Shown piece by piece: positions 52,417-60,921 of a stretch of DNA of 64,000 nt; within the stretch, counting starts at the first letter, position 1; each line of letters opens with the position of its first letter. Under the pieces are notes generated by a model that saw only the letters and a program-made list of their open reading frames with translations, did no database searches and was not told where the DNA came from. The stretch is from positions 4,207 to 68,206 of the forward strand of contig JBDSSS010000044.1 of the NCBI GenBank assembly GCA_039928615.1. Direction: 5' to 3'. The position numbers and the translations under genes were made by a program. The stretch is from JBDSSS01 sp039928615. GTDB taxonomy: Bacteria; Actinomycetota; Actinomycetes; Actinomycetales; Dermatophilaceae.

Positions 52417-52862
52417 CGGCCGACGTAACGGTCGACGGTCGCAAGGTGCGTCGCGGAGATCGTCACCGCGCTCGGCACGCGGTCGCTGATGAAGTCGGGG
52501 ACGAGTGGCAGCTGCACGACGATGCTCGCGGTGGCCGTCACGGTCCCGTCCGGGCGCAGGCACGGGGAGCCGTCGCAGCTCAGCCCGAGAGAGGTTCCTC
52601 GGGTGAAGGCGAAGTCCTCGAAGGCCAGTGCAGCGGCCGAGCGCGCCCTGGCCCCGGCGTCGGCGTCGTTCGCGCCGGTGACGAAGGCGCGACCCGCCTC
52701 TCGCCCGGCGAGCGACGCGGAGAAGGCCGCCGACTGCAACCGGGCCGCGGTGAGGACGAGGTAGACCAGCGGCAGCAGGAGCAGCACCCCGAGGAAGATG
52801 AACTCGACGACGGCCCGACCGTCCTCCGGGGACTCGCACGAGCGACGGGCGGGGCTGCTCAC
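52413..52862 (-). CDS. TadE/TadF-like minor pilin
   Basis: A 149-residue TadE-type pseudopilin. The N-terminal DGRAVVEFIFLGVLLLLPLVYLVLTAARLQS contains the conserved Glu at the start of the hydrophobic helix (~20-42), and the rest is extracytoplasmic with one CDGSPC pair that could form a disulfide. Such proteins are minor components or initiators of Tad pili. The GTG start overlaps the upstream TadE-like gene by four bases, and its stop overlaps the next start. Confidence 0.83.
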   Translation of the reverse strand: MSSPARRSCESPEDGRAVVEFIFLGVLLLLPLVYLVLTAARLQSAAFSASLAGREAGRAFVTGANDADAGARARSAAALAFEDFAFTRGTSLGLSCDGSPCLRPDGTVTATASIVVQLPLVPDFISDRVPSAVTISATHLATVDRYVGR

Positions 52863-53275
52863 GGCGGGCCGCCGACGACCTGGGACTCACGGAAGGCGCG
52901 CCCGCTGACCGTGAGCGCCCCAGACGGACCGATCGGACCCAGCACCGGCAGCGGCGCCCGCACGGTGACCTCGACGACCTGCACGCCGGCACCCGTGGTG
53001 CCGGTCGACGCAGAGACGTCGCCGGCGAAGGACGTCCCGACGGCCGACGTGATCAGCTCGCGAGTCCGCGCGACCCCGTCGCCCGGTACCGCGTCGAACC
53101 GAGCCCCGTAGCGTGCTCCCTCAGAAGCCGAGGCGATGAGCGTGTTGCGCACGTAGAGGGCGATCCCCAGCTGGAAGACCGCCATCCCCACCAGCAGCAC
53201 GAGGCCTGCCACCATGACGAACTCAGCTATGGCAGAGCCGTTTTCGCGTCCCCTCTGACCGGTCGCCTCGATCAC
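52859..53275 (-). CDS. TadE-like minor pilin
   Basis: A 138-residue protein with the TadE signature NGSAIAEFVMVAGLVLLVGMAVFQLGIALYVRNTLIASASEGARYGAR: Glu at the membrane segment start, then the Ala/Ser-rich helix after it. The rest is extracytoplasmic beta-structure (VQVVEVTVRAPLPVLGPIG). It is coupled to the small pilin-like gene before it and the minor pilin gene after it by four-base overlaps. Its exact place in the pilus is unknown. Confidence 0.85.
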   Translation of the reverse strand: MIEATGQRGRENGSAIAEFVMVAGLVLLVGMAVFQLGIALYVRNTLIASASEGARYGARFDAVPGDGVARTRELITSAVGTSFAGDVSASTGTTGAGVQVVEVTVRAPLPVLGPIGPSGALTVSGRAFRESQVVGGPP

Positions 53276-53496
53276 GGACCCTGGACGTTGGAGATCGCGT
53301 CGGTGAAGAGCTGACCGAGCTGGGGCCCGGCGAGGGCCCACAGGGCCGTCACGAGCCCGGCCGTCATGATCGTGATGAGGACCCAGCCCGGGACGTCACC
53401 GCGGTCGCGGCGGCCGCCCAGCCGGCCGATGAGCCCGTCGAGCCCGTCGAGGAGGACCCGTCGCTGTCGGCGGGCGGTGTTGAGAAGTGCGGTCAT
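53272..53496 (-). CDS. Small Flp-pilin-like membrane protein
   Basis: A 74-residue protein with a basic N-terminal ~33 residues (RRQRRVLLDGLDGLIGRLGGRRDRGD) and one hydrophobic helix (~36-58, VPGWVLITIMTAGLVTALWALAG). Position in the operon, between TadC and TadE-like genes, and size fit the major pilin Flp, but the canonical prepilin cleavage motif G/x4-E-Y is missing; DVPGW stands where it would be. Similar proteins occupy this spot in many actinobacteria. It overlaps the next gene by four bases. Confidence 0.72.
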   Translation of the reverse strand: MTALLNTARRQRRVLLDGLDGLIGRLGGRRDRGDVPGWVLITIMTAGLVTALWALAGPQLGQLFTDAISNVQGP

Positions 53497-53547
53497 GGTG
53501 TCTCCCTGTCATCGCTGGATCAATCGGTCGTGCGTGGACATCGGTGG

Positions 53548-54525
53548 TCACAGCCGAAAGCTGAGGAAGTCGATACCGGGATAGACCGCGAACAGCACGG
53601 TGACGGGCAGGATGAGGAAGACGACGGGGATCATCATGAGGATCTCCTTCTTGCCGCCCTGCTCCATGAGGGTCCGGCGCCCGTCCTCGCGCACGTCCTG
53701 TGCCTGCGCGCGCAGCACCTCGGCCAGCGGCGTCCCGCGCTGCACTGCCACGATGATGCCGTCGACGAAGCGGCTGAGGCTGGGGAGCCCGGTGCGCTCT
53801 GCGAGACCCTGCAGGGCGGTGGGCAGGTTTGCCCCTGCACGCGCGTCAGCGAGGCAGCGGCGCAGCTCGTCGGAGAGCTCTCCGTGCGACAGACGGCACA
53901 CCCGCTCGAGGGCTCCGGCAGCACCCTCTCCGGCACTCACCGCGAGGGCGAGCAGCTCTGCGACCGTCGGAAACTCGATCAGCATCTTCGCCTCACGACG
54001 GGTCGCCGCCCGGCTCAGGGCGTAGTCCCGACCGGCGATGCCGCCCAGACCTCCGACGAGCACGAAGCCGACGAGAACCGGCACCGAGAACTGGTGGCGG
54101 GTGACCGCCGTCAGCCCGGTCAGCGCGAGGCCGACGGCGAGCCCGATAGCGCCCCAGAGCACCTGCTCGGCGCGGAACCGCTCCAGATCTGCTGACACCC
54201 CGGCACGCTGCTGGCGCCGGGTGACGGACGTGGCTCCGCCGAGGGCCTGCTCGACCCGGCGACCGACCGCCCGGACCATGGGCGCAGCCAGCTCGCCGAG
54301 ACCGAACGGACCCCTGGGGGCCGACGGCGGTGCGAGCAGCCTGGACGGGCGAGGAGTGTCGCGCAGGTAGGGCTCGAGCCGGTCGTCGAGGCTCGGTCGC
54401 TTCATGACGGGCAGACCGGCGAGGACGAGGACAATCCCGATCCCGAACAGCAGCCCGGCCATGGCCCCCGCCCAGGACCAGCCGACGGTCGTCAACCGGG
54501 CCGCGGGGTCGAGGATGCCGGTCAT
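53548..54525 (-). CDS. TadC-like inner membrane protein (T2SSF)
   Basis: A 325-residue protein with a T2SS-F domain. Hydrophobic helices lie at ~18-40, ~125-165 (two) and ~295-320, and the GspF-like core is at ~175-290 (EFPTVAELLALAVSAGEGAAGALERVCRLSHGELSDELRRCLADARAGANLPTALQGLA). With TadB it forms the platform above the CpaF ATPase. The ATG overlaps the tadB stop by four bases. A 51-base gap separates it from the small pilin gene. Confidence 0.88.
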   Translation of the reverse strand: MTGILDPAARLTTVGWSWAGAMAGLLFGIGIVLVLAGLPVMKRPSLDDRLEPYLRDTPRPSRLLAPPSAPRGPFGLGELAAPMVRAVGRRVEQALGGATSVTRRQQRAGVSADLERFRAEQVLWGAIGLAVGLALTGLTAVTRHQFSVPVLVGFVLVGGLGGIAGRDYALSRAATRREAKMLIEFPTVAELLALAVSAGEGAAGALERVCRLSHGELSDELRRCLADARAGANLPTALQGLAERTGLPSLSRFVDGIIVAVQRGTPLAEVLRAQAQDVREDGRRTLMEQGGKKEILMMIPVVFLILPVTVLFAVYPGIDFLSFRL

Positions 54526-55394
54526 CGCAGCACCCTCTCCTCGTCGGGAAGGCGGCCGACCCACACCATGACCCGGTAGGCGAGGACGCAGAGACCGGCG
54601 CCCACCGCGAGGATGACCCAGCCGGTCGGCGAGGAGTAGGCGGCGAGCGAGTCGCTCTTGAGCCCGAGCATCGCGAGCACCACCCAGGGGGCGGCGACGG
54701 CGAGGCGAGCGGCATTCACGGTCCAACCCTGTCTCGTCTCGAGCTCGGATCGGGTCCTCGCGTCCTCACGGAGGAAGACCGAGAGGGTGCGGAGCAGGCG
54801 GCCGAGGTCGCTCCCACCGACCTCCCTCGCGATCCGCAGCGACTCGACGAGGCGGTCCGCGACCGGATCGCTCAACCGGTCCTTGAGCCGGTCGAGGCAG
54901 TCGCTGAAGCGTCCAGTGGTGCGGTAGTCCTCGGCGAAGGCGGCAAAGGCCGGACGGAGCTCTTCCGGTCCGCGGACGCTCAGCTGCGACAACGCTTCCG
55001 GCAGAGCCAGACCGGCCCGCACTCCCGAGGTGATGTTGTCGACGGCGTCGGGCCACAGGTCACGGAGGCGCTGGCGTCGAGCACGGGCGCGCATCCGGAC
55101 GAGGGAGACAGGCGCGAACCCCGCGATGACCGCGAAGCACACGGCGACGGGCACAACACCGGTCAGGACGACGACGGCGAGGAAGGCGAGCGCGAAGAGC
55201 ACCGTCGATCCGACGACGAGGTTCGTCGGTGTGACCGACGAGAAGCCGGCCTGGTGGAGGTGATCGCGCAGGTCCAGCATGATGCCGGGACGGCGCTTCG
55301 ACCGATCCGCCGCCGGCACCTGCGGCCAGAACGACCAGTAGATGCAGAACACCCCAGCGCCCAGCAGCAGACCGACGACGAGCGGGGACATCAC
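54522..55394 (-). CDS. TadB-like inner membrane protein (T2SSF)
   Basis: A 290-residue protein with N-terminal helices at ~5-22 and ~58-100, a T2SS-F core at ~110-225 (LWPDAVDNITSGVRAGLALPEALSQLSVRGPEELRPAFAAFAEDYRTTGRFSDCLDRLKD) and C-terminal helices. It pairs with TadC as the membrane platform of the Tad pilus machine. The GTG start overlaps the cpaF stop (GTGA), so translation follows cpaF; an ATG one codon later is an alternative. Confidence 0.88.
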   Translation of the reverse strand: MMSPLVVGLLLGAGVFCIYWSFWPQVPAADRSKRRPGIMLDLRDHLHQAGFSSVTPTNLVVGSTVLFALAFLAVVVLTGVVPVAVCFAVIAGFAPVSLVRMRARARRQRLRDLWPDAVDNITSGVRAGLALPEALSQLSVRGPEELRPAFAAFAEDYRTTGRFSDCLDRLKDRLSDPVADRLVESLRIAREVGGSDLGRLLRTLSVFLREDARTRSELETRQGWTVNAARLAVAAPWVVLAMLGLKSDSLAAYSSPTGWVILAVGAGLCVLAYRVMVWVGRLPDEERVLR

Positions 55395-56629
55395 TCACCC
55401 GCCTGCCCGAGCAGCAACATCACGTCGTAGCCCGCACGCTCGAACGCCTCCCGGTGCGGCGGGTAGCCGTCAGCGCGGGTGAGGACACCGGACCGGGTGA
55501 CGAAGAGGTCGGCGATCTCGATGACGTCACCCTCGGCGCGCCCCGGCACGGCGACGATCTCGCGCACCCGCCGCTTGCCGTCCCGCTCGAGAGCGACGTG
55601 GACGACGAGGTCGACCGAGGCGGCCACGGTGGGGACGACGAACCGGCTCGACACGTTCTCCCCGGCCAGGAGCGGGAGCGTGCACATTTTGGTGACCGCC
55701 TCGCGCGCACTGTTGGCGTGGAGGGTGCACATTCCGGGAACTCCGCTGTTGAGCGCGATCAGCAGGTCGAGGCTCTCCTCCTGCCGGACCTCACCGACGA
55801 TGATCCGCGAGGGACGCATCCGCAGCGCCTCCTTCACGAGCCGCCGCAGCGGCACCTCCCCCGTGCCCTCGAGGCTCGGCTGCCGACACTGGAGCGCGGC
55901 CACGTCGCGGAGTGGGATCTTCAGCTCGAAGACCTCTTCACAGGTGACCACCCGATCCCGGGGCGGGATGGCCGCCGCGAGGCAGTTGAGAAGCGTTGTC
56001 TTTCCTGCTTGCGTCCCGCCTGCCACGAGGATGTTGAGGCCGCTCGCGACCGCGGCGTCGAGGAAGGTGGCCGCCTGCTTGGTCAGCGTCCCGAGCCGGA
56101 CGAGGTCCTCGAGGTGGTCGGCCTTGACGACGAACTTGCGGACGTTGACCTGCCAGTGCGTGCGGCTGATGTCGGGGATGACGACGTGCAGGCGCGACCC
56201 GTCAGCGAGGGTGGCGTCGACGAACGGGCTACTGAGGTCGACCCGCCGACCGGATGCCTTGAGCATCCGCTCGACGAGGTCACGCACGTCGTCCGCCGTG
56301 AGGATCGTCGAGGTCAGCTCGGCCACGCCGCCCCGCGCCACGAACACCTTGCTGGGGTCGTTGATCCACACCTCCTCGACCGTGGGGTCGTCGAAGTACT
56401 GCTGGAGCGGGCCGTAGCCGGCCACGACCGCGAGCACCGAGTGCACGGCGGCGGCCGGGTCACCCAGGGGCGCCAGTCCACCGTGGAGGCTGCGCTCGTC
56501 GTAGTCCTGCACGACGTCCTGCACGAGCCGGCGCACCTCGAGCGAGTCCCGGGCGGGATCCAGTCCGGAGCGGCGGATCAGCTCCCTGACCTCGCCCTCG
56601 ACGGTCCGAACCGCTTCGTGCGTCGACAT
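55391..56629 (-). CDS. cpaF: CpaF/TadA-type secretion ATPase
   Basis: A 412-residue type II/IV secretion-type ATPase that powers assembly of the Tad pilus. Walker A is GGTQAGKTTLLNCL near residues 203-216, the Asp-box glutamates are in VVTCEEVFELKI, Walker B is RPSRIIVGEVRQEESLDLL, and the His box is GMCTLHANSAREAV. The N-terminal ~85 residues are the usual helical CpaF domain. The ATG at 56629 has GGGGACAGGG upstream. It heads the seven-gene tad operon, while the cpaB/cpaE-like genes are about 32 kb away. Confidence 0.93.
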   Translation of the reverse strand: MSTHEAVRTVEGEVRELIRRSGLDPARDSLEVRRLVQDVVQDYDERSLHGGLAPLGDPAAAVHSVLAVVAGYGPLQQYFDDPTVEEVWINDPSKVFVARGGVAELTSTILTADDVRDLVERMLKASGRRVDLSSPFVDATLADGSRLHVVIPDISRTHWQVNVRKFVVKADHLEDLVRLGTLTKQAATFLDAAVASGLNILVAGGTQAGKTTLLNCLAAAIPPRDRVVTCEEVFELKIPLRDVAALQCRQPSLEGTGEVPLRRLVKEALRMRPSRIIVGEVRQEESLDLLIALNSGVPGMCTLHANSAREAVTKMCTLPLLAGENVSSRFVVPTVAASVDLVVHVALERDGKRRVREIVAVPGRAEGDVIEIADLFVTRSGVLTRADGYPPHREAFERAGYDVMLLLGQAGE

Positions 56630-56965
56630 CCCTGTCCCCTGACACGTGACACGTGACCCATGGCCCCAGGCGGTGCACCGGTCCCCGCAGTCCGGCCCGT
56701 TCAGGTTAGGACCAACCCACGGACCTGTGGGTCGATAATCTCGAAGTTGTGGAAAACCCGTCAGGAGACGGTCATCAACATCGGTGCCCTCAGAGCAGGG
56801 CGGTGCGCTTGCTCCGTGCCCGCCACCACTCCCTGGGCCCGCACCTATCGGGAGCAGCCGGCGAACGACAAGGGGTCGTGATCGCACGTTGCGGAGCCGG
56901 GCGGGCCTGCGATCGTGGCCCTTTGTCAGCCCTCGCTGCGTTCGTGACCCCGGGGGACCGCAGCC
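56630..56965. other. Intergenic region between cpaF and the acyl-CoA dehydrogenase gene
   Basis: This 336-base gap lies upstream of cpaF and downstream of the minus-strand acyl-CoA dehydrogenase gene. It contains two CACGTG palindromes 7 bp apart (56643-56655) just before the cpaF start, an ACCCAC-GGACCT-GTGGGT inverted repeat at 56715-56732, a plus-strand GATAAT at 56734-56739 and a long stem at 56867-56927. No open frame in it has a ribosome-binding site or family resemblance. Confidence 0.6.
56867..56927. other. 20-bp imperfect stem-loop
   Basis: Bases 56867-56886 pair continuously with 56908-56927. In a plus-strand RNA all 20 pairs hold, four of them as G-U wobbles; in a minus-strand RNA those four become A-C mismatches. 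The loop is 21 bases. It could be a structured plus-strand RNA or a weak terminator for the acyl-CoA dehydrogenase gene, which ends 39 bases away. Confidence 0.5.
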
Positions 56966-58132
56966 TCAGCCCTTGAGCAGGTGCCTGGCCATCACGATGC
57001 GCTGGACCTGGTTGGTGCCCTCGTAGATCTGGGTGATCTTCGCGTCGCGCATCATCCGCTCGAGCGGGAAGTCGCGGGTGTAGCCGGCGCCGCCGAGCAG
57101 CTGGACGGCGTCGGTCGTCAGCTTCATCGCGACGTCGGAGGCGAAGCACTTGGCCGCCGCGCCGAAGAAGGAGAGGTCCCTGTCGCCGCGCTCGGACTTC
57201 GCCGCCGCGACGTAGACCATCTGGCGCGCGGCCTCGAGCTCCATCGCCATGTCGGCGAGCATGAACTGCACGCCCTGGAACTCGGCGACGGCCCTGCCGA
57301 ACTGCTGGCGCTCCTTGACGTAGGCCACGGCGTGGTCGAGCGCGCCCTGGGCGATGCCGACGGCCTGCGCCCCGATCGTCACGCGGGTGTGGTCGAGCGT
57401 CTTCAGCGCGATCTTGAGGCCGTCGCCGACCTCGCCGACGACGCGGTCTCCGGGCAGGCGCACGTTGTCGAAGTGCAGCTCGCGGGTGGGGCTGCCCTTG
57501 ATGCCGAGCTTGCGCTCCTTCTCACCGAAGGTGAAGCCCTCGTCGGACTTCTCGACGACGAATGCCGTGACGTTGCTGCCGCGCTTGCCGTCGGGGTCGG
57601 TGACCGCGAGGACGGTGTAGAACTCCGAGACGCCGGCGTTGGTGATCCACGACTTCTGGCCGTTGAGGATCCAGTCGTCGCCGTCGCGGCGGGCCCGGCA
57701 CTTCATCGCGGACGTGTCGGAGCCGGCCTCGCGCTCGGACAGTCCGTAGGAGAAGGTCGACTCGCCGCGGGCGAGCGGCGGCAGATAGCGCGCCTTGATC
57801 TCGTCGCTGCCGGCGAGGATGAGCGGCATGGAGCCGAGCTTGTTGACCGCCGGGATCAGGCTGGACGATGCGCAGACCCGCGCCACCTCCTCGATGACGA
57901 TGCAGGTGGCGAGCGCGTCGGCGCCGACCCCGTCGTACTCCTCGGCCACGTGCGGGGCGAAGAAGTCGGAGGCGACGAGGGCGTCGTGGGCCTCCTGGGG
58001 ATAGCGGGGGTCCTCGTCGACGGCAGCGGCATACGGCGCGATCTTGTCCTCGGACACGGCGCGCACCGCCTCGCGCAGGGCCTCGTGGTCCTCGTTGATC
58101 CGGAACAGGTCGAAGTCGGTGTTGGCGCTCAC
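56966..58132 (-). CDS. Acyl-CoA dehydrogenase (FadE25-like)
   Basis: A 388-residue acyl-CoA dehydrogenase, which introduces a double bond in the first step of beta-oxidation using FAD. Motifs include YGLSEREAGSD near residue 130, WILNGQKSWITNAG near 155, HTRVTIGAQAVGIAQGALDHAVAYVKERQQFG near 245-275, and the catalytic glutamate block ITQIYEGTNQVQRIVMARHLLKG at the C-terminus. Overall sequence is closest to FadE25 (Rv3274c), which lies in the same conserved chromosomal region in mycobacteria. The GTG start at 58132 has TAGCAT seven bases upstream. The chain-length preference cannot be read. Confidence 0.92.
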   Translation of the reverse strand: MSANTDFDLFRINEDHEALREAVRAVSEDKIAPYAAAVDEDPRYPQEAHDALVASDFFAPHVAEEYDGVGADALATCIVIEEVARVCASSSLIPAVNKLGSMPLILAGSDEIKARYLPPLARGESTFSYGLSEREAGSDTSAMKCRARRDGDDWILNGQKSWITNAGVSEFYTVLAVTDPDGKRGSNVTAFVVEKSDEGFTFGEKERKLGIKGSPTRELHFDNVRLPGDRVVGEVGDGLKIALKTLDHTRVTIGAQAVGIAQGALDHAVAYVKERQQFGRAVAEFQGVQFMLADMAMELEAARQMVYVAAAKSERGDRDLSFFGAAAKCFASDVAMKLTTDAVQLLGGAGYTRDFPLERMMRDAKITQIYEGTNQVQRIVMARHLLKG

Positions 58133-58139
58133 GAACCAA

Positions 58140-58145
58140 ATGCTA
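58140..58145 (-). promoter_or_regulatory. Candidate -10 box for a leaderless transcript
   Basis: On the minus strand TAGCAT is followed by seven bases and the GTG at 58132, divergent from the metY riboswitch region. Confidence 0.45.
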
Positions 58146-58282
58146 CTCGCCAGTTCGACTTGGTAGGACGTCCTCGTGATCCACCCCACGCCGCTGCTCC
58201 ATCCGCACCGACCCCTCCCCTGCTGTCCACGATGAGGACGCCCCGTCCCACCGGGCGGTCACCGCGTCGTATCCTCTGCGGA

Positions 58283-58400
58283 GGTCATGAGTGCCAGCGA
58301 CAAGCCCCGGCTCGCTGGCCGGCAACCCTCCTATCGCGGTGGGGTGCCCCGGGTGAGGACCTGGCCCGTGGACGATCGTCCGCAGGCAAGCGCGGAGAGA
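58283..58400 (+). ncRNA. SAM-IV riboswitch
   Basis: The sequence from GGTCATGAGTGCCAGCGACA through GCCGGCAACCCTCC, CGCGGTGGGGTGCCCCGGGTG and GAGGACC matches the actinobacterial SAM-IV class closely. P1 is GGTC (58283-58286) with GACC (58358-58361). The downstream part to about 58400 (GGACGATCGTCC and following) supplies the extra P5 and pseudoknot that distinguish SAM-IV from SAM-I. It senses S-adenosylmethionine and is expected to shut down metY when SAM is plentiful. The 3' boundary is approximate. Confidence 0.88.
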
Positions 58401-58408
58401 CCTCTCCC

Positions 58409-58448
58409 GCACCGACACGTCGGTGCGCCGGACCCGGTGACCGGGTCC
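58409..58448 (+). promoter_or_regulatory. Two hairpins of the riboswitch expression platform
   Basis: GCACCGAC-AC-GTCGGTGC (58409-58426) and GGACCCGG-TGA-CCGGGTCC (58430-58448) are two tight perfect stems between the SAM-IV core and the metY start. No T-tract follows, so control may be through access to the ribosome-binding site (GCAGAGAGACGGG) rather than by an intrinsic terminator. Confidence 0.55.
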
Positions 58449-58480
58449 TCGGCCACCGCACCAGGCAGAGAGACGGGACC

Positions 58481-59800
58481 ATGAGCGAGACCCCCAACTG
58501 GTCGTTCGAGACGAAGCAGATCCACGCCGGGCAGAGCCCCGACCCCACCACCGGGGCGCGTGCCCTGCCGATCTACCAGACGACGAGCTACGTCTTCAAC
58601 GACACCGAGCACGCCGCAAACCTGTTCGGGCTCAAGGAGTTCGGCAACATCTACACCCGCCTGATGAACCCCACGACCGACGTCGTGGAGCAGCGCATCG
58701 CGGCCCTCGAGGGTGGCGTCGCGGCCCTCCTCGTCGCGTCGGGCCAGGCCGCCGAGACCCTCGCGATCCTCAACATCGCCGAAGCCGGCGACCACGTCGT
58801 CGCCTCCCCCTCGCTCTACGGCGGCACCTACAACCTGCTCAAGCACACGCTGCCGAAGTTCGGCCTCCAGGTCACCTTCGTCGAGGACCCGACCTCGATC
58901 GACTCGTGGCGCGCGGCCGTGCAGCCCAACACCAAGCTCTTCTACGGCGAGACGATCGCCAACCCCAAGAGCGAGATCCTCGACATCGAGGCGGTCGCGG
59001 CCCTCGCCCACGAGCACGGCGTGCCGCTCGTCGTCGACAACACCGTCGCGACGCCCTACCTGATCCGCCCGATCGAGTGGGGCGCCGACATCGTCGTGCA
59101 CTCCGCGACGAAGTACCTCGGCGGCCACGGCACCTCGATCGCCGGCGCCATCGTCGACTCCGGCAACTTCGACTTCGGCGCCGACCCGGAGAAGTTCCCC
59201 AACTACAACACCCCGGAGGAGAGCTACCACGGCCTCGTCTTCGCCCGGGACCTCGGCGTGGGCAGCCCTCTCGGCGCCAACCTCGCCTTCATCCTCAAGG
59301 CGCGGGTGCAGCTGCTCCGCGACCTCGGCGCGGCCGTCTCCCCCTTCAACGCCTTCCTCATCGCGCAGGGCATCGAGACGCTGAGCCTGCGCATCGAGCG
59401 CCACCTCGAGAACGCCCACAAGGTCGCGGCGTTCCTCGAGGGCCACGACCAGGTCGAGCGCGTCGTGTGGGCGTCGTTGCCGAGCAGTCCCTCCCACGCG
59501 CTCGCGGAGAAGTACACCCCGCGCGGAGCGGGCGCCGTGCTCTCGTTCGAGATCGTTGGCGGCCTCGATGCGGGCAAGACCTTCGTCGAGGCGCTCACCC
59601 TGCACAGTCACGTCGCCAACATCGGCGACGTGCGCTCGCTCGTCATCCACCCCGCGTCGACGACCCACTCCCAGGGTCCTGACGAGGACCGCCTGGCGGC
59701 CGGCGTCACGCCCGGCCTCGTCCGCCTCTCGGTCGGCATCGAGCACATCGACGACATCATCGCCGACCTCGAGCAGGGCTTCACCGCCGCCAAGGCCTGA
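58481..59800 (+). CDS. metY: O-acetylhomoserine sulfhydrylase
   Basis: A 439-residue PLP enzyme of the Cys/Met metabolism family that makes homocysteine from O-acetylhomoserine and sulfide. The PLP lysine is in VHSATKYLGGHGTSIAGAIVDSG near residues 206-212. YTRLMNPTTDVVEQRIAALEGG near 60 and SLYGGTYNLLKHTLPKFG near 110 are diagnostic for the MetY branch rather than cystathionine gamma-synthase. The ATG at 58481 follows the SAM-IV riboswitch, whose presence confirms a role in methionine supply. A 14-bp stem terminator follows. metX, often adjacent, is not the next gene here. Confidence 0.96.
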   Translation: MSETPNWSFETKQIHAGQSPDPTTGARALPIYQTTSYVFNDTEHAANLFGLKEFGNIYTRLMNPTTDVVEQRIAALEGGVAALLVASGQAAETLAILNIAEAGDHVVASPSLYGGTYNLLKHTLPKFGLQVTFVEDPTSIDSWRAAVQPNTKLFYGETIANPKSEILDIEAVAALAHEHGVPLVVDNTVATPYLIRPIEWGADIVVHSATKYLGGHGTSIAGAIVDSGNFDFGADPEKFPNYNTPEESYHGLVFARDLGVGSPLGANLAFILKARVQLLRDLGAAVSPFNAFLIAQGIETLSLRIERHLENAHKVAAFLEGHDQVERVVWASLPSSPSHALAEKYTPRGAGAVLSFEIVGGLDAGKTFVEALTLHSHVANIGDVRSLVIHPASTTHSQGPDEDRLAAGVTPGLVRLSVGIEHIDDIIADLEQGFTAAKA

Positions 59801-59819
59801 CCTCCGCACGACCGACAGC

Positions 59820-59857
59820 CCGACGGGCCCCACCGCGTATGCCGTGGGGCCCGTCGG
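59820..59857 (+). terminator. Terminator of metY
   Basis: CCGACGGGCCCCAC pairs perfectly with GTGGGGCCCGTCGG over 14 bp around a 10-base loop that contains the recurring octamer's GTATGCC. It begins 19 bases after the metY stop. Confidence 0.75.
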
Positions 59858-59874
59858 TCTGGCAGGGTGGCCCG

Positions 59875-60915
59875 ATGAGCCCCATCCGCTACCCCGCGCC
59901 CCTGCGACCCGGTGACGTCATCGGCGTCACCGCCCCGAGCTCCGGCGTGGAGGACGAGCTCTGGCCGCGCCTCGAGGTGGCCGTCCGGTCGCTGCAGGAG
60001 CGGGGCTACGAGGTGCGGCTCGGCGAGTGCCTGCACGCCCCGACCCAGGTCAGCGCCCCGCGAGAGGAGCGGGCCGCCGAGCTGATGGGCATGCTGCTCG
60101 ACCCCACCGTGCGCGCCGTCGTGCCGCCGTGGGGCGGGGAGACGGGGATCGACCTGCTCGACCTGCTCGACCTCGACGCGGTCGCGGCGGCCGAGCCCAC
60201 CTGGGCCGTCGGCTTCTCCGACACCTCGACGTGGCTCACGCCGCTGCTGCTGCGCACCGGGATCGCGACGATCCACGGGCAGAACCTGATGGACACCCCC
60301 TTCCGCCCGCCCAGCGGCATCCGCCACTGGGCCGACGTCGCCACGCTGTCGAAGGGTGGGGACTTCACCCAGCACTCCCCCGGCCGCCACCGGGCTCAGG
60401 GGCACGACGACTACGCGACCCACCCGGAGGTTGACACCTACACCCTCGACGCGAGCGGCGGGTGGACCCGAATCGACCCCGGCCACGAGGGCGAGGACGC
60501 GACCTTCTCCGGGCGGCTCGTCGGCGGCTGCGTCGAGACGGTGAGCTTCACCGGCGGGACGGAGTGGGGCGACGTGCGGGCCTTCGCGGCCGAGTACGCC
60601 CCCGAGGGCCTCGTCGTCGCGCTCGACGTCGTCGAGTGGGGCTCCTACGACATCGCCCGGGCCATCCACGCGATGCGGCTCGCCGGCTGGTTCGAGGCCG
60701 CCAACGGCGTCGTCGTCAGCCGCACGAGCGCGCCCGGCCACCCCGGCTTCAGCCAGCACGACGCGGTCCGCGACGCCCTCGGCATGCTCGACCTGCCGAT
60801 CGTCGCCGACGTCGAGTGCGGGCACGTCGCGCCCTATCTCGCCCTCGTCCACGGCGCCCCGACGACCGTCGTGCACTCAGCGAGCGAGAGCTCGATCCGT
60901 CAGTCCCTCACCTGA
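59875..60915 (+). CDS. S66-family peptidase (MccF/LD-carboxypeptidase-like)
   Basis: A 346-residue serine peptidase of family S66. The likely catalytic triad is Ser115 in GFSDTS, Glu254 in VEWGS and His317 in CGHVAPY. The N-terminal RPGDVIGVTAPSSG and the GRLVGGCVETV block at ~225 are typical. The length and Glu/His spacing resemble the MccF group, which splits acyl-sulfamoyl or peptidyl-nucleotide antibiotics, more than peptidoglycan-recycling LdcA, but the substrate is not known. The ATG at 59875 has CAGGGT six bases upstream, so it may be leaderless. It converges with the antiporter gene. Confidence 0.87.
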   Translation: MSPIRYPAPLRPGDVIGVTAPSSGVEDELWPRLEVAVRSLQERGYEVRLGECLHAPTQVSAPREERAAELMGMLLDPTVRAVVPPWGGETGIDLLDLLDLDAVAAAEPTWAVGFSDTSTWLTPLLLRTGIATIHGQNLMDTPFRPPSGIRHWADVATLSKGGDFTQHSPGRHRAQGHDDYATHPEVDTYTLDASGGWTRIDPGHEGEDATFSGRLVGGCVETVSFTGGTEWGDVRAFAAEYAPEGLVVALDVVEWGSYDIARAIHAMRLAGWFEAANGVVVSRTSAPGHPGFSQHDAVRDALGMLDLPIVADVECGHVAPYLALVHGAPTTVVHSASESSIRQSLT

Positions 60916-60921
60916 GCCGGC

